Positions 18,333 to 27,504 of a stretch of DNA of 64,000 bases are shown in pieces. Source of the DNA: Alteromonas aestuariivivens (GTDB taxonomy: Bacteria; Pseudomonadota; Gammaproteobacteria; Enterobacterales; Alteromonadaceae); NCBI RefSeq assembly GCF_003367475.1, contig NZ_QRHA01000001.1, forward strand, positions 558,001 to 622,000, given 5' to 3'. A program made the translations under genes and the position numbers. The notes under the pieces are model-generated. The model saw only the letters and a program-made list of their open reading frames with translations. It did not search any database and was not told the origin of the DNA. The stretch's first letter is position 1. Each line of letters starts with the position of its first letter.

Positions 18333-20396
18333 ATGCAAAAATCCCGTGGATTTACGTTAATTGAAGTATTGATCGCCGCACTGATTGTTATGCTGGGGGT
18401 CACCGGATTTGTTACCCTGCAGGGTGAGTTCATGCGCAGTGATGCAGCCTTGAATTTGCGTGCAGTTGCCATTCAGTTAGCTGAAGAAAAGCTCGATGAT
18501 CTTCGCCGCTTTGACGTTTTGGAGGTCACGGCCGGGGAACTGGCCTACAACGACATTGACGACAATCTGGGGGGCACTTTACCGGCAGGTGATTTGACGG
18601 TAGCGGTTGGCACCGACAATGGTCGCACTCACCAGTTTACCCGCAACTGGACCATACTGGATAAGTACTTCGTTGATACCGACAACGACGGTGATGCCGA
18701 CACCTGGCTGGATGAAGGGGACGCTGGACTGCCGTTGAACATTCCCACTGTTTCGAGTCAAAAGCAGGTAGCAGTCACTATTCAGTGGACAGACCTGGAA
18801 GGCGAGGTGAAATCGGTGACTGTCGAGGGCAGCCTCGCACCAGTTCCTGCATCCAGAAGCTTCCAGGCAGTGAATGAAACCGATGGTGCCAAAACCACTC
18901 CCAAAGTGGCTTATACCCCCGGAGAGGCACCGGATGTGATTTCATACGAACTGGGAAATGGTGAAAGTATTGAAACCAGCAAACCCGTACCTGAGATAGA
19001 TAATCAAGGCGACAACAATATTGTTCAGTTTGAAACCATTCGTTACATAGACTTGCCCGGACAGACTGACAAACTGGAGCAGGAAGATTTTCTAACCGTA
19101 AACTGCTCCTGTAAGCTCGGAGGCTGGGGAAAAGCCAAAACGCCGCATATGACGGTATTGAAAGATGGCGAACTCACAGTTGAACCGGGTAAGGAAGTTA
19201 CCAAAGCTTACGGTGTGGTGGCTGACAACCAGCAGCCAGCCCAGTGCACTGCCTGCTGTCGTGACCACCATGACACATCGACGATGATCTCGGAAGAACA
19301 GTATTTCCGCGATGAAAATGGCTCACCCCATCAGCATTACAAGCGTCAGGCCGACGGAAGCTTTGTTGATGCGGATTACGTTGGCGACCCATACGATGAA
19401 GTGTGTCGGTTTAAGCGAGTGGATGGATACTTTGAAATTTATCCGGACTGGCAACTGATCGACATCATCCAGTTTTCTGACAAATATCTGCTGTCTGAAA
19501 CCACGCTGAATAATTATCGTACCTACACCGAAGCCGTCATATCAGCAGCCGTACAGGGCAACTCGTTGCCGGCAAAACCAACAGACCGCAATATTACCGT
19601 TACGCCGGGTGGCTACCAGTTGATATCCAGGGGTATTTACCTCGACCGCATGAAGTCTTCTCATCTGACAGAACTCAGATCCATGATCAGTTCCGGTGAA
19701 GCTGACTGGAAAGCAGCTGCCCCGTTCTACGATGTCAATCTTACGCTGCTGACTGAATGGGATTCTGATACACAGACGGTTGCAACGGTAACTAACGAGG
19801 ACATTCAGACGATTCTCGACCCATCCAACGACTTCTACGGAACCTACAGCCGGGGCAGGGTTGAAGCCATTACTGACGGAACGTCAACGGTAACCGTCGG
19901 CGGTATGGCGTACAACGGCAGTATTACCGGAACCGGGGCGATTTCCCAGAAGGAAGTAGATAACGCTGTTTTTGATGACAGCATGCTGGTTACCGTAGAC
20001 AGTAAGTCGGCCTCTGAAAAGTTTTATGCCCTGATTGGTAACATCAACTGTTTGATTACCATTGATGGCATTACTGAGGCTTGTGAAACCAACAATGATA
20101 AAAGGTCTACCTATGTGGATCTGACGTTGATCACAATTACCAATACCCCGAGCCAGTTTAGTTGCCCGATCACCATTCCAAAAGGGAAGTCCACGCCGTT
20201 CTTCAGTTGCAGTAACGTGTCTGAAAACTGGGCCGGCAGCGTGAACTTTGCTCTCAGCGTACCGGGTTACACCACCACTATCTCCATTCGCTATCCTGAC
20301 GGAAGTGTAGTGGAAACCGACAAATTAGTATTGGGTGAAGGACTGTCCGATACCTCGAATCAGGATTACAGCATCGTTGTTGAACTGGTTCGATAA
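18333..20396 (+). CDS. pilV: Extended PilV-like prepilin with large C-terminal domain, set A
   Basis: 687 residues, about four times a normal PilV. Leader MQKSRG precedes FTLIEVLIAALIVMLGVTGF (Glu5), and AVAIQLAEEKLDDLRRFD is the PilV helix end. Residues 115-123 (DTDNDGDAD) form a calcium-type loop. Residues 258-314 hold a cysteine/histidine cluster: CSC at 258-260, then CTACCRDHHD at 305-314. The rest is beta-rich and unassigned. It takes the last place of the run, where P. aeruginosa would go on with the tip adhesin pilY1, so the added domain may supply the adhesin role (inference). Confidence 0.78.
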   Translation: MQKSRGFTLIEVLIAALIVMLGVTGFVTLQGEFMRSDAALNLRAVAIQLAEEKLDDLRRFDVLEVTAGELAYNDIDDNLGGTLPAGDLTVAVGTDNGRTHQFTRNWTILDKYFVDTDNDGDADTWLDEGDAGLPLNIPTVSSQKQVAVTIQWTDLEGEVKSVTVEGSLAPVPASRSFQAVNETDGAKTTPKVAYTPGEAPDVISYELGNGESIETSKPVPEIDNQGDNNIVQFETIRYIDLPGQTDKLEQEDFLTVNCSCKLGGWGKAKTPHMTVLKDGELTVEPGKEVTKAYGVVADNQQPAQCTACCRDHHDTSTMISEEQYFRDENGSPHQHYKRQADGSFVDADYVGDPYDEVCRFKRVDGYFEIYPDWQLIDIIQFSDKYLLSETTLNNYRTYTEAVISAAVQGNSLPAKPTDRNITVTPGGYQLISRGIYLDRMKSSHLTELRSMISSGEADWKAAAPFYDVNLTLLTEWDSDTQTVATVTNEDIQTILDPSNDFYGTYSRGRVEAITDGTSTVTVGGMAYNGSITGTGAISQKEVDNAVFDDSMLVTVDSKSASEKFYALIGNINCLITIDGITEACETNNDKRSTYVDLTLITITNTPSQFSCPITIPKGKSTPFFSCSNVSENWAGSVNFALSVPGYTTTISIRYPDGSVVETDKLVLGEGLSDTSNQDYSIVVELVR

Positions 20397-20418
20397 AGCA
20401 AGTGACGTGAACTAAGCC

Positions 20419-20456
20419 AAAGGCCGTTAGAAAGGGATTTCTGGTGGCCTTTTTTT
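20419..20456. terminator. Terminator between the two convergent pilV genes
   Basis: AAAGGCC (20419-20425) pairs with GGCCTTT (20446-20452), with an inner AGAAA/TTTCT stem, followed by a T-run on the plus strand. It sits at the mirror axis of the two pilin sets. Confidence 0.8.
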
Positions 20457-20461
20457 GTGTC

Positions 20462-20911
20462 TTACAGGCCGGGTTGCCCTACTTGTGGAGCGACCCACTG
20501 GTTGACTTGAAACCACAATTCAGGACGTTCAAATGCAGTGTGGGTGATTGTTCGTTCCCGTGTCAATTCAAGCTCGGATCCTGCGGCGGAAGGCCAGGAC
20601 AAAGTCACACTTAAGCGCGGATGTGCCCACTCACTGCTAACCACACAGGCATCGGGGCAAAGTGGGATATCATTTGCCGGAGGCACGAAGGGAAGTCCTG
20701 TATTAAAGGTCTGTTGCCTTAATATTTCCAGACGATGTAACTCCGAGGTGAGCACCTGATAGTGCAATTGCCGCTCATGCAGGCTGTTCAGGCTGGCGTG
20801 AAATACCAGGGTAAGTTTTACCCCGGCAAGAGCTCCAGAGGTTACCAGCAAGGCTGACAGGCAGACTTCAATCAGACTGAAACCTCCTGCTTTATGATGA
20901 GGTATGGTCAT
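20462..20911 (-). CDS. pilV: Type IV minor pilin PilV, set B
   Basis: 149 residues, the normal PilV size. Leader HHKAGG precedes FSLIEVCLSALLVTSGALAG (Glu5); two cysteines in CPDACVV may form a disulfide. It overlaps the pilX stop by four bases (ATGA). It lacks the 500-residue extension and the Cys/His cluster of its set A counterpart, so it keeps what looks like the ancestral form. Confidence 0.85.
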   Translation of the reverse strand: MTIPHHKAGGFSLIEVCLSALLVTSGALAGVKLTLVFHASLNSLHERQLHYQVLTSELHRLEILRQQTFNTGLPFVPPANDIPLCPDACVVSSEWAHPRLSVTLSWPSAAGSELELTRERTITHTAFERPELWFQVNQWVAPQVGQPGL

Positions 20912-21981
20912 AGGAAATCTCTCCAGCTGCCGGGCAGTGGTAACAGTCGTTGTAAGTCAGGGTGGTTTTGCAAGTTCGCTAACAGGTCAGGGGCGTACTC
21001 AATCGTGATGGCTGAGTCTTCGGACATTGAATGATTGACGAGCAGTGCACCTTTGATCTTCGCATTCACAGACATGGACAATCCATAGCTAAAGCCTGAA
21101 TCGTGGCGAAGACTGACTACCAAGCCGAAAATCACCGCCCCCTGCTGCATTTCCAGGCTCCCGTTTTTGATCAGAATCAAAACGGGCTCCTGTTCACTGC
21201 CCAATTGGGTGTCCGCTGGCAAGCTGCAGTTTCCGGTAACCCAGATGAACCCGCCATCCTGTTCAGTTGGACAATCGTTTTCGTAAAACCGGTGGGCCAG
21301 TGGTCTGAGTAAATCCATCTCGTTGTGTGGGACCCCAAACAGATAGTCGATAACATCGTCAGGCGCATGCACATCAGAGGTAATCACATCCCCACTTACT
21401 AACAGCGGTCCAGAGCGCGCCTGTGATTGACATAATGTCAGGCGGAGTGACTCTGTGCTGCATGTGAAGCGGTTGCCGGTGGCGAAGCTGACGGGCTGTG
21501 AACTCCACAATGCCAACCGTGCTGTTTCCGCAGCGAGCTCAAATCCGGCAGAAGCGGCAGGTTCAGTGGTGAGAATAAGTGCTGCGGGAGGACGGTTGAG
21601 CAATATTGGCAAGTGCAGGACAGCCTGGGTGACTGCGGCCTGAAGTCTTCCAGATGCGCCGGTTCCGGTGGAGGATAATGTAGCCAGGGTTAACTGTGCC
21701 TGTTGCATCTGGAAGCTGTTTATCGATTCAATCATTGATATTTCATCGGCAGTCAGATTTTGCTGCCAGTCCGTTGTTGAACTGAGCCGGAGTTTGAGTG
21801 AGTCAATCTGGTTTTGTGCCATCTGACGGGCTGTTTCAATTTCTACGGAATTATTCTGGCTTTGCAGCCGGTCATTCAGAGCCAGACTCACCATCAGTGC
21901 GCTGCTGACGCTTACCCCCAATAGTAGGATAATCGGGATCAGCAGAGCCATTCCCCGGGGAACTGTGTCATACCGGTACAT
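20908..21981 (-). CDS. pilX: Type IV pilus minor pilin PilX (GspK-like), set B
   Basis: 357 residues; leader MYRYDTVPRG, then MALLIPIILLLGVSVSSALM without Glu5. It aligns by eye with set A PilX in the segments DVIDYLFGVP / DLMEYLFNYP, GGFIWVTGNCSLPAD / GMIWVDGDCTLNSN, FGLVVSLR / NGMVFSFR and the C-terminal PGSWRDF. It overlaps pilW by 14 bases. Confidence 0.85.
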   Translation of the reverse strand: MYRYDTVPRGMALLIPIILLLGVSVSSALMVSLALNDRLQSQNNSVEIETARQMAQNQIDSLKLRLSSTTDWQQNLTADEISMIESINSFQMQQAQLTLATLSSTGTGASGRLQAAVTQAVLHLPILLNRPPAALILTTEPAASAGFELAAETARLALWSSQPVSFATGNRFTCSTESLRLTLCQSQARSGPLLVSGDVITSDVHAPDDVIDYLFGVPHNEMDLLRPLAHRFYENDCPTEQDGGFIWVTGNCSLPADTQLGSEQEPVLILIKNGSLEMQQGAVIFGLVVSLRHDSGFSYGLSMSVNAKIKGALLVNHSMSEDSAITIEYAPDLLANLQNHPDLQRLLPLPGSWRDFL

Positions 21982-22588
21982 TGCGCATCCTTACCGAAAG
22001 GATCCTGAGGTGTGAAATGGCGGGGGCCTTTTTCAGCGAAGCCTGCACCCGGATGGTCAGCAGGCTGCCCTCAGAGGGAGAGTAGGGCAGCAACGAAAAT
22101 GAAAGCTCCTCTATCTGAACAATACGGGAATTGGTCAGGTCATGCCAACCTCCCGCCTGGCAACCCAAACCATTCTGACGCAACTCTACTGCACGGTCTT
22201 TGAGACGAAATCCCATCTGCTCATTGGGATCTTCTGTGTCCAGTGAACCATTATGATTGACATCATAGCTGAACAGGATGCAACTGTTTGGAGCTTCCTG
22301 GGCATGTGCTTCAATTCGGGTATGTTTTGCAAACAGGTTATCAGGCCAATTGGAGTCCGGCGCCATCATGCTGGTAATGGTACCGTGGTATCCCGCCCTT
22401 CTCAGTTCCCGTTGCATCGAATCGGTCAGGGCACTGAGTTCTTCTTCCAGTTGCAAACGTTCAGCGAGTTTCTGATGATTTTGCATCAGTTTTACTGAAT
22501 AGCTGATCACCGCTGCATACATTCCAAGCCCCAGCGCGCAGGCAATCATCAATTCAGTAAGAGTAAAACCCAGACTCAGGCGTCGCAT
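21968..22588 (-). CDS. pilW: Type IV pilus minor pilin PilW, set B
   Basis: 206 residues from ATG 22588, which has GGGAGG eight bases upstream and gives a short leader MRRLSLG before FTLTELMIACALGLGM. The segment SCILFSYDVNHNGSLD matches set A PilW but the loop is DVNHNGSLD, a slightly weaker calcium-type loop. LRQNGLGCQAGGWHDLT matches MRQNGSDCEATDWLDLT. The start lies within the end of fimT. Confidence 0.86.
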   Translation of the reverse strand: MRRLSLGFTLTELMIACALGLGMYAAVISYSVKLMQNHQKLAERLQLEEELSALTDSMQRELRRAGYHGTITSMMAPDSNWPDNLFAKHTRIEAHAQEAPNSCILFSYDVNHNGSLDTEDPNEQMGFRLKDRAVELRQNGLGCQAGGWHDLTNSRIVQIEELSFSLLPYSPSEGSLLTIRVQASLKKAPAISHLRILSVRMRNVPV

Positions 22589-23094
22589 GACGGGTAGCCT
22601 CCCAGCAGCCCCTGGCTCATACACATCCTTACCCGGCCAAGGTTATTGATGACGATTTTTCCCTTTCGCTGGCCATCACTGAGAATCAGGGTTCCTGCAT
22701 AGCCATAAGCCCGGCCATGAACCGGATCAAACCGGGTTCTGTGGTTGGCAAAAGTCAGGGAATCCAGCGTGACCCGCATCGGAGCAGGCGCACTGACCTG
22801 CCAGGATTCCCCCTCAACCTGGCAATGCCGTTCTACCCGGCAGTCACAATCGGGTTCCTCTGTAAGGCCAATGCACCAGCTGTTTTGAGTTTGAATAACG
22901 GCATAAACGGGTTTTTGGTGGGCCAGGGCAAGGTTCTGAGCTTTGCGAAACAAGAAGTAAAGTTGCGACAAGGAGCCTCGCAGCGCCTGTTTACGCTGGT
23001 AGTCGGTATAGGAGGGTATGGCCGTCATAAGCAGAATGGCTGTCAGTGCCAGGGTGATCATCAATTCCATCAGAGTCAGACCTCTTTGGGCCAT
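22576..23094 (-). CDS. fimT: Type IV minor pilin, FimT/FimU (GspH-like), set B
   Basis: 172 residues, leader MAQRG then LTLMELMITLALTAILLMTA with Glu5. AAGGACGG lies before ATG 23094. The cysteine insert WCIGLTEEPDCDCRVERHC parallels that of set A, and the C-terminus NNLGRVRMCMSQG parallels NNVGRANVCVVAG. First gene of the minus-strand run T-W-X-V. Confidence 0.88.
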   Translation of the reverse strand: MAQRGLTLMELMITLALTAILLMTAIPSYTDYQRKQALRGSLSQLYFLFRKAQNLALAHQKPVYAVIQTQNSWCIGLTEEPDCDCRVERHCQVEGESWQVSAPAPMRVTLDSLTFANHRTRFDPVHGRAYGYAGTLILSDGQRKGKIVINNLGRVRMCMSQGLLGGYPSCDA

Positions 23095-23204
23095 AGGATC
23101 CGTCCTTGAGTCCGGCAGTAACCGAGCCTGCCACTTGTTAGTCTGATGTCAGCCTAACTGCAGTGAGAGTAAGGTGTAAGCTGGCCAAAGGTAAGGAATC
23201 CATC

Positions 23205-23579
23205 ATGACTCAAAAAACACAGGGAATGACACTGCTGGAATTGCTCATTGCGGTTGCCATATGTGGGATCTTGTTCGGGGTTGCAGTACCTGCTTACCGG
23301 AGTCAGCTCCAATCGGGCCGTTTGCACGAAACCCAGTTAAAAATGATGGAGATATACGCTTCCCAGCAAAATTTCTATTTGCAAACGGGCCGGTACGCTG
23401 AAAAGTCAGCATTGCCCAGCGTACAGTTGCCCGGATTTCAGTGGAATCTGGAAAATTTGACCGAGCACAGTTTTACCCTCGTGGCGACTGGTGTTGCCGG
23501 AGCGGTTCCGGCCCATTGTACTCGCATTACAATGAATCATCAGGCGCAACGGAGTCCTGCCGATTGTTGGCCACGTTAA
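23205..23579 (+). CDS. pilE: Type IV minor pilin PilE, set B
   Basis: 124 residues from ATG 23205, which has AAGGA eight bases upstream; the frame open from 23163 is not needed. Leader MTQKTQG, then MTLLELLIAVAICGILFGVA with Glu5. The end CTRITMNHQAQRSPADCW parallels CTTLTLDQSMNRTPAQCW of set A. Divergent from the rest of set B, exactly as in set A. Confidence 0.88.
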   Translation: MTQKTQGMTLLELLIAVAICGILFGVAVPAYRSQLQSGRLHETQLKMMEIYASQQNFYLQTGRYAEKSALPSVQLPGFQWNLENLTEHSFTLVATGVAGAVPAHCTRITMNHQAQRSPADCWPR

Positions 23580-23844
23580 GGCGTTGCGTCAGGTTATGCA
23601 GGGCTGGAGAAGGAAAATTTTTGACTGATTACCTGTACTTACCCGGGCATTGGCCTAAACTTAGATGACTTAGTACCTTGTGTAAACTCATCCGGCTTCT
23701 TCCGGATTTACAATAATGCCTAGGGGGCAATCACGCCGCTCTCAGGTGCGCCTGTCGGGAATTTTCTTCCTCCTGCTGACAGGCCTTACTCGAATAGCGT
23801 AAACTCTGTTTAAATCAGGACGCCATCACTAACTATTGGACTTA

Positions 23845-24681
23845 ATGATGCAGAAACAAGACGTTATTCAGGAGATGAAGGTTTTACCTTCCATTGATGT
23901 CGGGTATGAAGTGGCTCGCCGGGTCTCTTTTATAAAACAACAGCTCAAAGCTTCCGGGCTTAACGCTCTGGTCTTGGGCATCAGCGGAGGAATAGATTCC
24001 TGTACACTGGGTCGTCTGGCTCAGTTGGCTGTAGATGAACTCAATCAGGAGCATCATGAAAAGTATCGGTTTGTCGCTGTCAGATTACCCTTTGACGTGC
24101 AGGCAGATGAAGCGGATGCGCAAATGTCTGTAGATTTTATTCAGCCCAGTCAGTCGGTTACAGTGAATGTTAAGCCAGGAGCCGATGCCATTCATGAAGC
24201 AACCTGTGAGTCTCTTGCCGGAGCAGGGTTATTGCCGGACGACGCTGCGAAGCAGGATTTTGTCAAAGGCAATGTCAAGGCCCGAACCCGGATGGTGATT
24301 CAGTATGAAATCGCTGGCATGGTGGATGGTTTGGTATTGGGTACGGATCATTCAGCGGAGAACATCACCGGGTTTTATACCAAATATGGTGATGGAGCAT
24401 GCGATTTGGCTCCCTTGTTTGGGTTGAGTAAGCGTCAGGTTCGCCAGGTGGCTGAGCATCTGGGAGCGCCTGCAAAAATTATTCACAAGGCCCCAACGGC
24501 TGATCTTGAAAGTCTTACGCCCCAGAAAGCTGATGAGCAGGCACTGGGTATGACTTACGACCAGATAGATGATTTTCTGGAAGGTAAGCCGGTACCGGCT
24601 GAAGTGGAAGAAAAGCTGCTGTACATTTATCAACGGACCCAGCATAAGCGGGTTCCCATTCCAACCATTTATGATGAGTAG
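23845..24681 (+). CDS. nadE: NH3-dependent NAD+ synthetase
   Basis: Amidates nicotinic acid adenine dinucleotide to NAD+ using ammonia. 278 residues from ATG 23845 (TTG 23836 and ATG 23848 are alternatives). The ATP-pyrophosphatase loop [14 protein letters not shown] is intact; other motifs are [22 protein letters not shown] and [10 protein letters not shown]. There is no glutaminase domain, so it depends on free ammonia or an external donor. The stop is 6 bases from glnB, so the two are co-transcribed. Confidence 0.96.
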   Translation: MMQKQDVIQEMKVLPSIDVGYEVARRVSFIKQQLKASGLNALVLGISGGIDSCTLGRLAQLAVDELNQEHHEKYRFVAVRLPFDVQADEADAQMSVDFIQPSQSVTVNVKPGADAIHEATCESLAGAGLLPDDAAKQDFVKGNVKARTRMVIQYEIAGMVDGLVLGTDHSAENITGFYTKYGDGACDLAPLFGLSKRQVRQVAEHLGAPAKIIHKAPTADLESLTPQKADEQALGMTYDQIDDFLEGKPVPAEVEEKLLYIYQRTQHKRVPIPTIYDE

Positions 24682-25026
<345 letters not shown>

Positions 25027-25042
25027 TAGCTGACTTCAAGCA

Positions 25043-25075
25043 CACGGGCTGAACGGCAGTGCCGTTCAGCCCGTG
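25043..25075. terminator. Perfect 15-bp hairpin between glnB and slyD
   Basis: CACGGGCTGAACGGC (25043-25057), loop AGT, GCCGTTCAGCCCGTG (25061-25075). Very stable but with no T-run on either side. It sits between convergent genes and may end transcription of either or protect the 3' ends. Confidence 0.6.
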
Positions 25076-25084
25076 CAGGTCACA

Positions 25085-25570
25085 TTAGTGATGGTGACCG
25101 CATCCGTCAGCTCCGTGGGCGTGTCCGTGAGCAAGTTCATCGGCAGTGGGTTCGCGAACATTGACGATTTCCACCTCAAAGGTGAGTGGCAGCCCTGCCA
25201 GTGGGTGGTTGCCGTCTACCACCACTTCTTCATCGGTAGTATCAATAATCATCACAGATTGCTCACCCTGCTCGGTGGTAGCACGGAATGACATGCCGAC
25301 TTCTACTTCCATTCCCTCGAACATGGATTTGGGCACCGCCTGAACCAGTTGATCAACTCGTTCTCCATAGGCTTTTTCCGGTGCAACCGTGACGCTGAAC
25401 GATTCGCCGTTTTGCTTGCCCTGCAGTGCTTCTTCCAGCCCTTCAATCAAAAATCGGCGGCCCAGCAATACGGTCATTGGGTCTTTGCCAAATGACGAAT
25501 CAAGTTCGGTGCCATCTTCAGAGGACACTTTATAGTGCAGTGTTACCACACTGTTCGGGGTAATGGTCAT
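25085..25570 (-). CDS. slyD: FKBP-type peptidyl-prolyl isomerase SlyD
   Basis: 161 residues: FKBP core (YKVSSEDGTELDSSFGKDP, LIEGLEEALQGKQNGES), inserted chaperone flap, then DGNHPLAGLPLTFEVEIV. The short C-terminal tail HGHAHGADGCGHHH is rich in histidine with one cysteine, the metal-binding tail that lets SlyD carry nickel for hydrogenase or urease maturation in other bacteria; it is shorter than the E. coli tail. Confidence 0.94.
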   Translation of the reverse strand: MTITPNSVVTLHYKVSSEDGTELDSSFGKDPMTVLLGRRFLIEGLEEALQGKQNGESFSVTVAPEKAYGERVDQLVQAVPKSMFEGMEVEVGMSFRATTEQGEQSVMIIDTTDEEVVVDGNHPLAGLPLTFEVEIVNVREPTADELAHGHAHGADGCGHHH

Positions 25571-25624
25571 AGTAAATCCTAATTTTTTTCGCCTTTTGGC
25601 GCGTAATTCATCGGGTTGAGGTTT

Positions 25625-26620
25625 TCAGGAACCGGCAGATTTTGGTGCTTTTGGCTCGTCAATGGAATAGGGCAAAGCCACCTTTTCAAGTGTTACATCT
25701 GGTAACTGTGCGAGCCGAAAGCAAGTTGTTTCCTCTGCCTCCAGGGGCAAAACTGCCAGCAACCAGCTTTCCGCTCCCAGTTCAGCACTTCTGATCACGG
25801 TTCCTGCGCGGCGCCAGTTTTCACCCAGTTGCATTTCTACCATATCACCCGGGCTGATATTTGTCGCCTGGGAGAGTCTGAAGATCCTGGCTGCACGTTT
25901 GTTTTTCCCCAGGTATCGGGTTCGGGCGACAACTTCCTGCCCCATATAGCAACCTTTGTTGAAATCGATGCCATTAAGGGCCTGAACATTCATCATCTGC
26001 GGGACAAATTCATTGATATTGGGGCCGCTAACCAAGGGAATTCCTGCCTGAATTGACAAGGCCTCAAAAACTTCAGAAGGGAACAGTTCCAGGCTGTTTA
26101 CTAAACAATATTCATCGAATGCTTTTTTTCCATCGGGATTGAGGAGAAGCAGCCAGTGTGAATCAGCCATTTCCAGCTTCACCGCCAGTCCCAATGCACC
26201 TTGCACCAGCGCTAAAGGTGTTTGGGGCAGGGAACCGAATGAATTTTTAATGAATTCTGAAGCAAGAGGACCAGAAACACAGTATTGCGCCCAGTGTGTG
26301 CTTTCGTCAGTGATTTCCACCCGGGAAAACACACCGTATTTTTTAAACTGAGCGAGTGAGTGCGGCAAAGCATCGCCATTGATGGAGAGCAACAGCGCGC
26401 CTTCATGACGGCAAGCCACGGAGAGTGACCAGGTTTTGCCTTTGAAATCACAATGTGCAGCACGACGGGCCTGGTTATCCGGCAGAGCTTTGATGTTGAT
26501 GGTCAGCTGACCGTGCAGAAATTCATCCTGCTGTTCGCCTTCCAACTTGATAACGCCATAGTGATCGAGTTCAATCACCAGATTGTCTGGTAACCGGTCC
26601 AGTCCCGCAGGCAGTGGCAT
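25625..26620 (-). CDS. ygfZ: Folate-binding Fe-S repair / tRNA-modification protein YgfZ
   Basis: 331-residue aminomethyltransferase-fold protein that supports maintenance of iron-sulfur enzymes such as MiaB. The signature KGCYMGQEVVART (about residues 220-232) with its essential cysteine is intact. It is divergent from sdhE-ygfX, the same arrangement as E. coli, which supports the call. Confidence 0.94.
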   Translation of the reverse strand: MPLPAGLDRLPDNLVIELDHYGVIKLEGEQQDEFLHGQLTINIKALPDNQARRAAHCDFKGKTWSLSVACRHEGALLLSINGDALPHSLAQFKKYGVFSRVEITDESTHWAQYCVSGPLASEFIKNSFGSLPQTPLALVQGALGLAVKLEMADSHWLLLLNPDGKKAFDEYCLVNSLELFPSEVFEALSIQAGIPLVSGPNINEFVPQMMNVQALNGIDFNKGCYMGQEVVARTRYLGKNKRAARIFRLSQATNISPGDMVEMQLGENWRRAGTVIRSAELGAESWLLAVLPLEAEETTCFRLAQLPDVTLEKVALPYSIDEPKAPKSAGS

Positions 26621-26804
26621 AGGTTGTTCTCCGAATTAAGCCAATGTCCGATAACATGGGGGAAGATTGGCAGGATGCAAGGTCAGGCTGAGAATTATGT
26701 TTCTCTTCCGGTTATTAAGGGCGCGAGTCTGTAAAAAAGGGCAGTGATCCAACGATTGCCCCCGTGGTATAGTGCCGCTATAAAAAAACTGGATGTGATG
26801 AATC

Positions 26805-27056
26805 ATGTTTTCACCAAAAAGATTAGCCCGTTTAAAGTGGGCGTGCCGCCGGGGTATGCTTGAACTTGATGTGCTGTTTATGCCTTTTGTGGATGAGGCG
26901 TTTGAGCAACTTGACGATGAACAGCAGGAAACTTTTGAACGTCTGCTGACCTGTGACGATCCGGATCTGTTTGCCTGGTTCATGGGGCATCAGAAATGCG
27001 AAGATCCCGAGCTGGCAGAGATGGTCGCGATCATTCTAAATCGTGTCAAAGTATAG
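26805..27056 (+). CDS. sdhE: Succinate dehydrogenase flavinylation factor SdhE
   Basis: 83 residues. The RGMLELD motif, needed for FAD attachment to SdhA/FrdA in the family, is seen as CRRGMLELDVLFMPFVD, followed by the acidic LDDEQQETFERLLTCDDPDLFAWFM. A TATAGT-like -10 lies upstream at about 26774. It overlaps ygfX by 14 bases. Confidence 0.94.
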   Translation: MFSPKRLARLKWACRRGMLELDVLFMPFVDEAFEQLDDEQQETFERLLTCDDPDLFAWFMGHQKCEDPELAEMVAIILNRVKV

Positions 27057-27504
27057 GATTGTCTATACTCCCTCAGCATGGCGGAAATGGACATTCCTGA
27101 TCCCACCGTTACTTTTGGCAATAAACTTTCCCTTATACCTCTATACCGTTTGGACCTGGCTGGACCCCTGGTGTTACTTTGCGATGGTATTGGGGCTTGC
27201 CGTGGCGCTTGGAATTTGGCAAGGTGTGTCAGCCAGTCCCAGCTCAATGGTCTTCAGGCTAGCTGAAAATGGTGCATGGCAAACGTTGATGATCGATAAC
27301 AAGCCAGTAGAAATGCCTGGTGGTTGTCTTCATAAAAATTGCCGGGTGACACCTCTGGCATTGCATATGGTGGTTTATCAGCCCACTGTTGGAGTTAAAT
27401 CCTGGTGGCTCCTCAAAGGGGAATGCAGTGAAGCGGACTACCGAAGAGTCGCCCGAATCATATATGGCCTGCAGGGCTTACCGGAACAGGAAATGTTTCT
27501 ATGA
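27043..27504 (+). CDS. ygfX: YgfX-family membrane protein
   Basis: 153 residues, GTG start inside the end of sdhE. Two membrane helices at about 17-60, then a soluble domain with aromatic-rich SSMVFRLAENGAWQ and KSWWLLKGECSEADYRRVARII. Position after sdhE and this layout are those of E. coli YgfX (CptA), reported as the toxin partner of SdhE/CptB acting on the cell-division cytoskeleton; that role is debated. It overlaps the next gene by four bases. Confidence 0.82.
   Translation: MSKYRIVYTPSAWRKWTFLIPPLLLAINFPLYLYTVWTWLDPWCYFAMVLGLAVALGIWQGVSASPSSMVFRLAENGAWQTLMIDNKPVEMPGGCLHKNCRVTPLALHMVVYQPTVGVKSWWLLKGECSEADYRRVARIIYGLQGLPEQEMFL

Noticed and set aside
23580..23844. A riboswitch upstream of nadE
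   Set aside because: Only short inverted repeats were seen; no known NAD or other riboswitch core was recognised.
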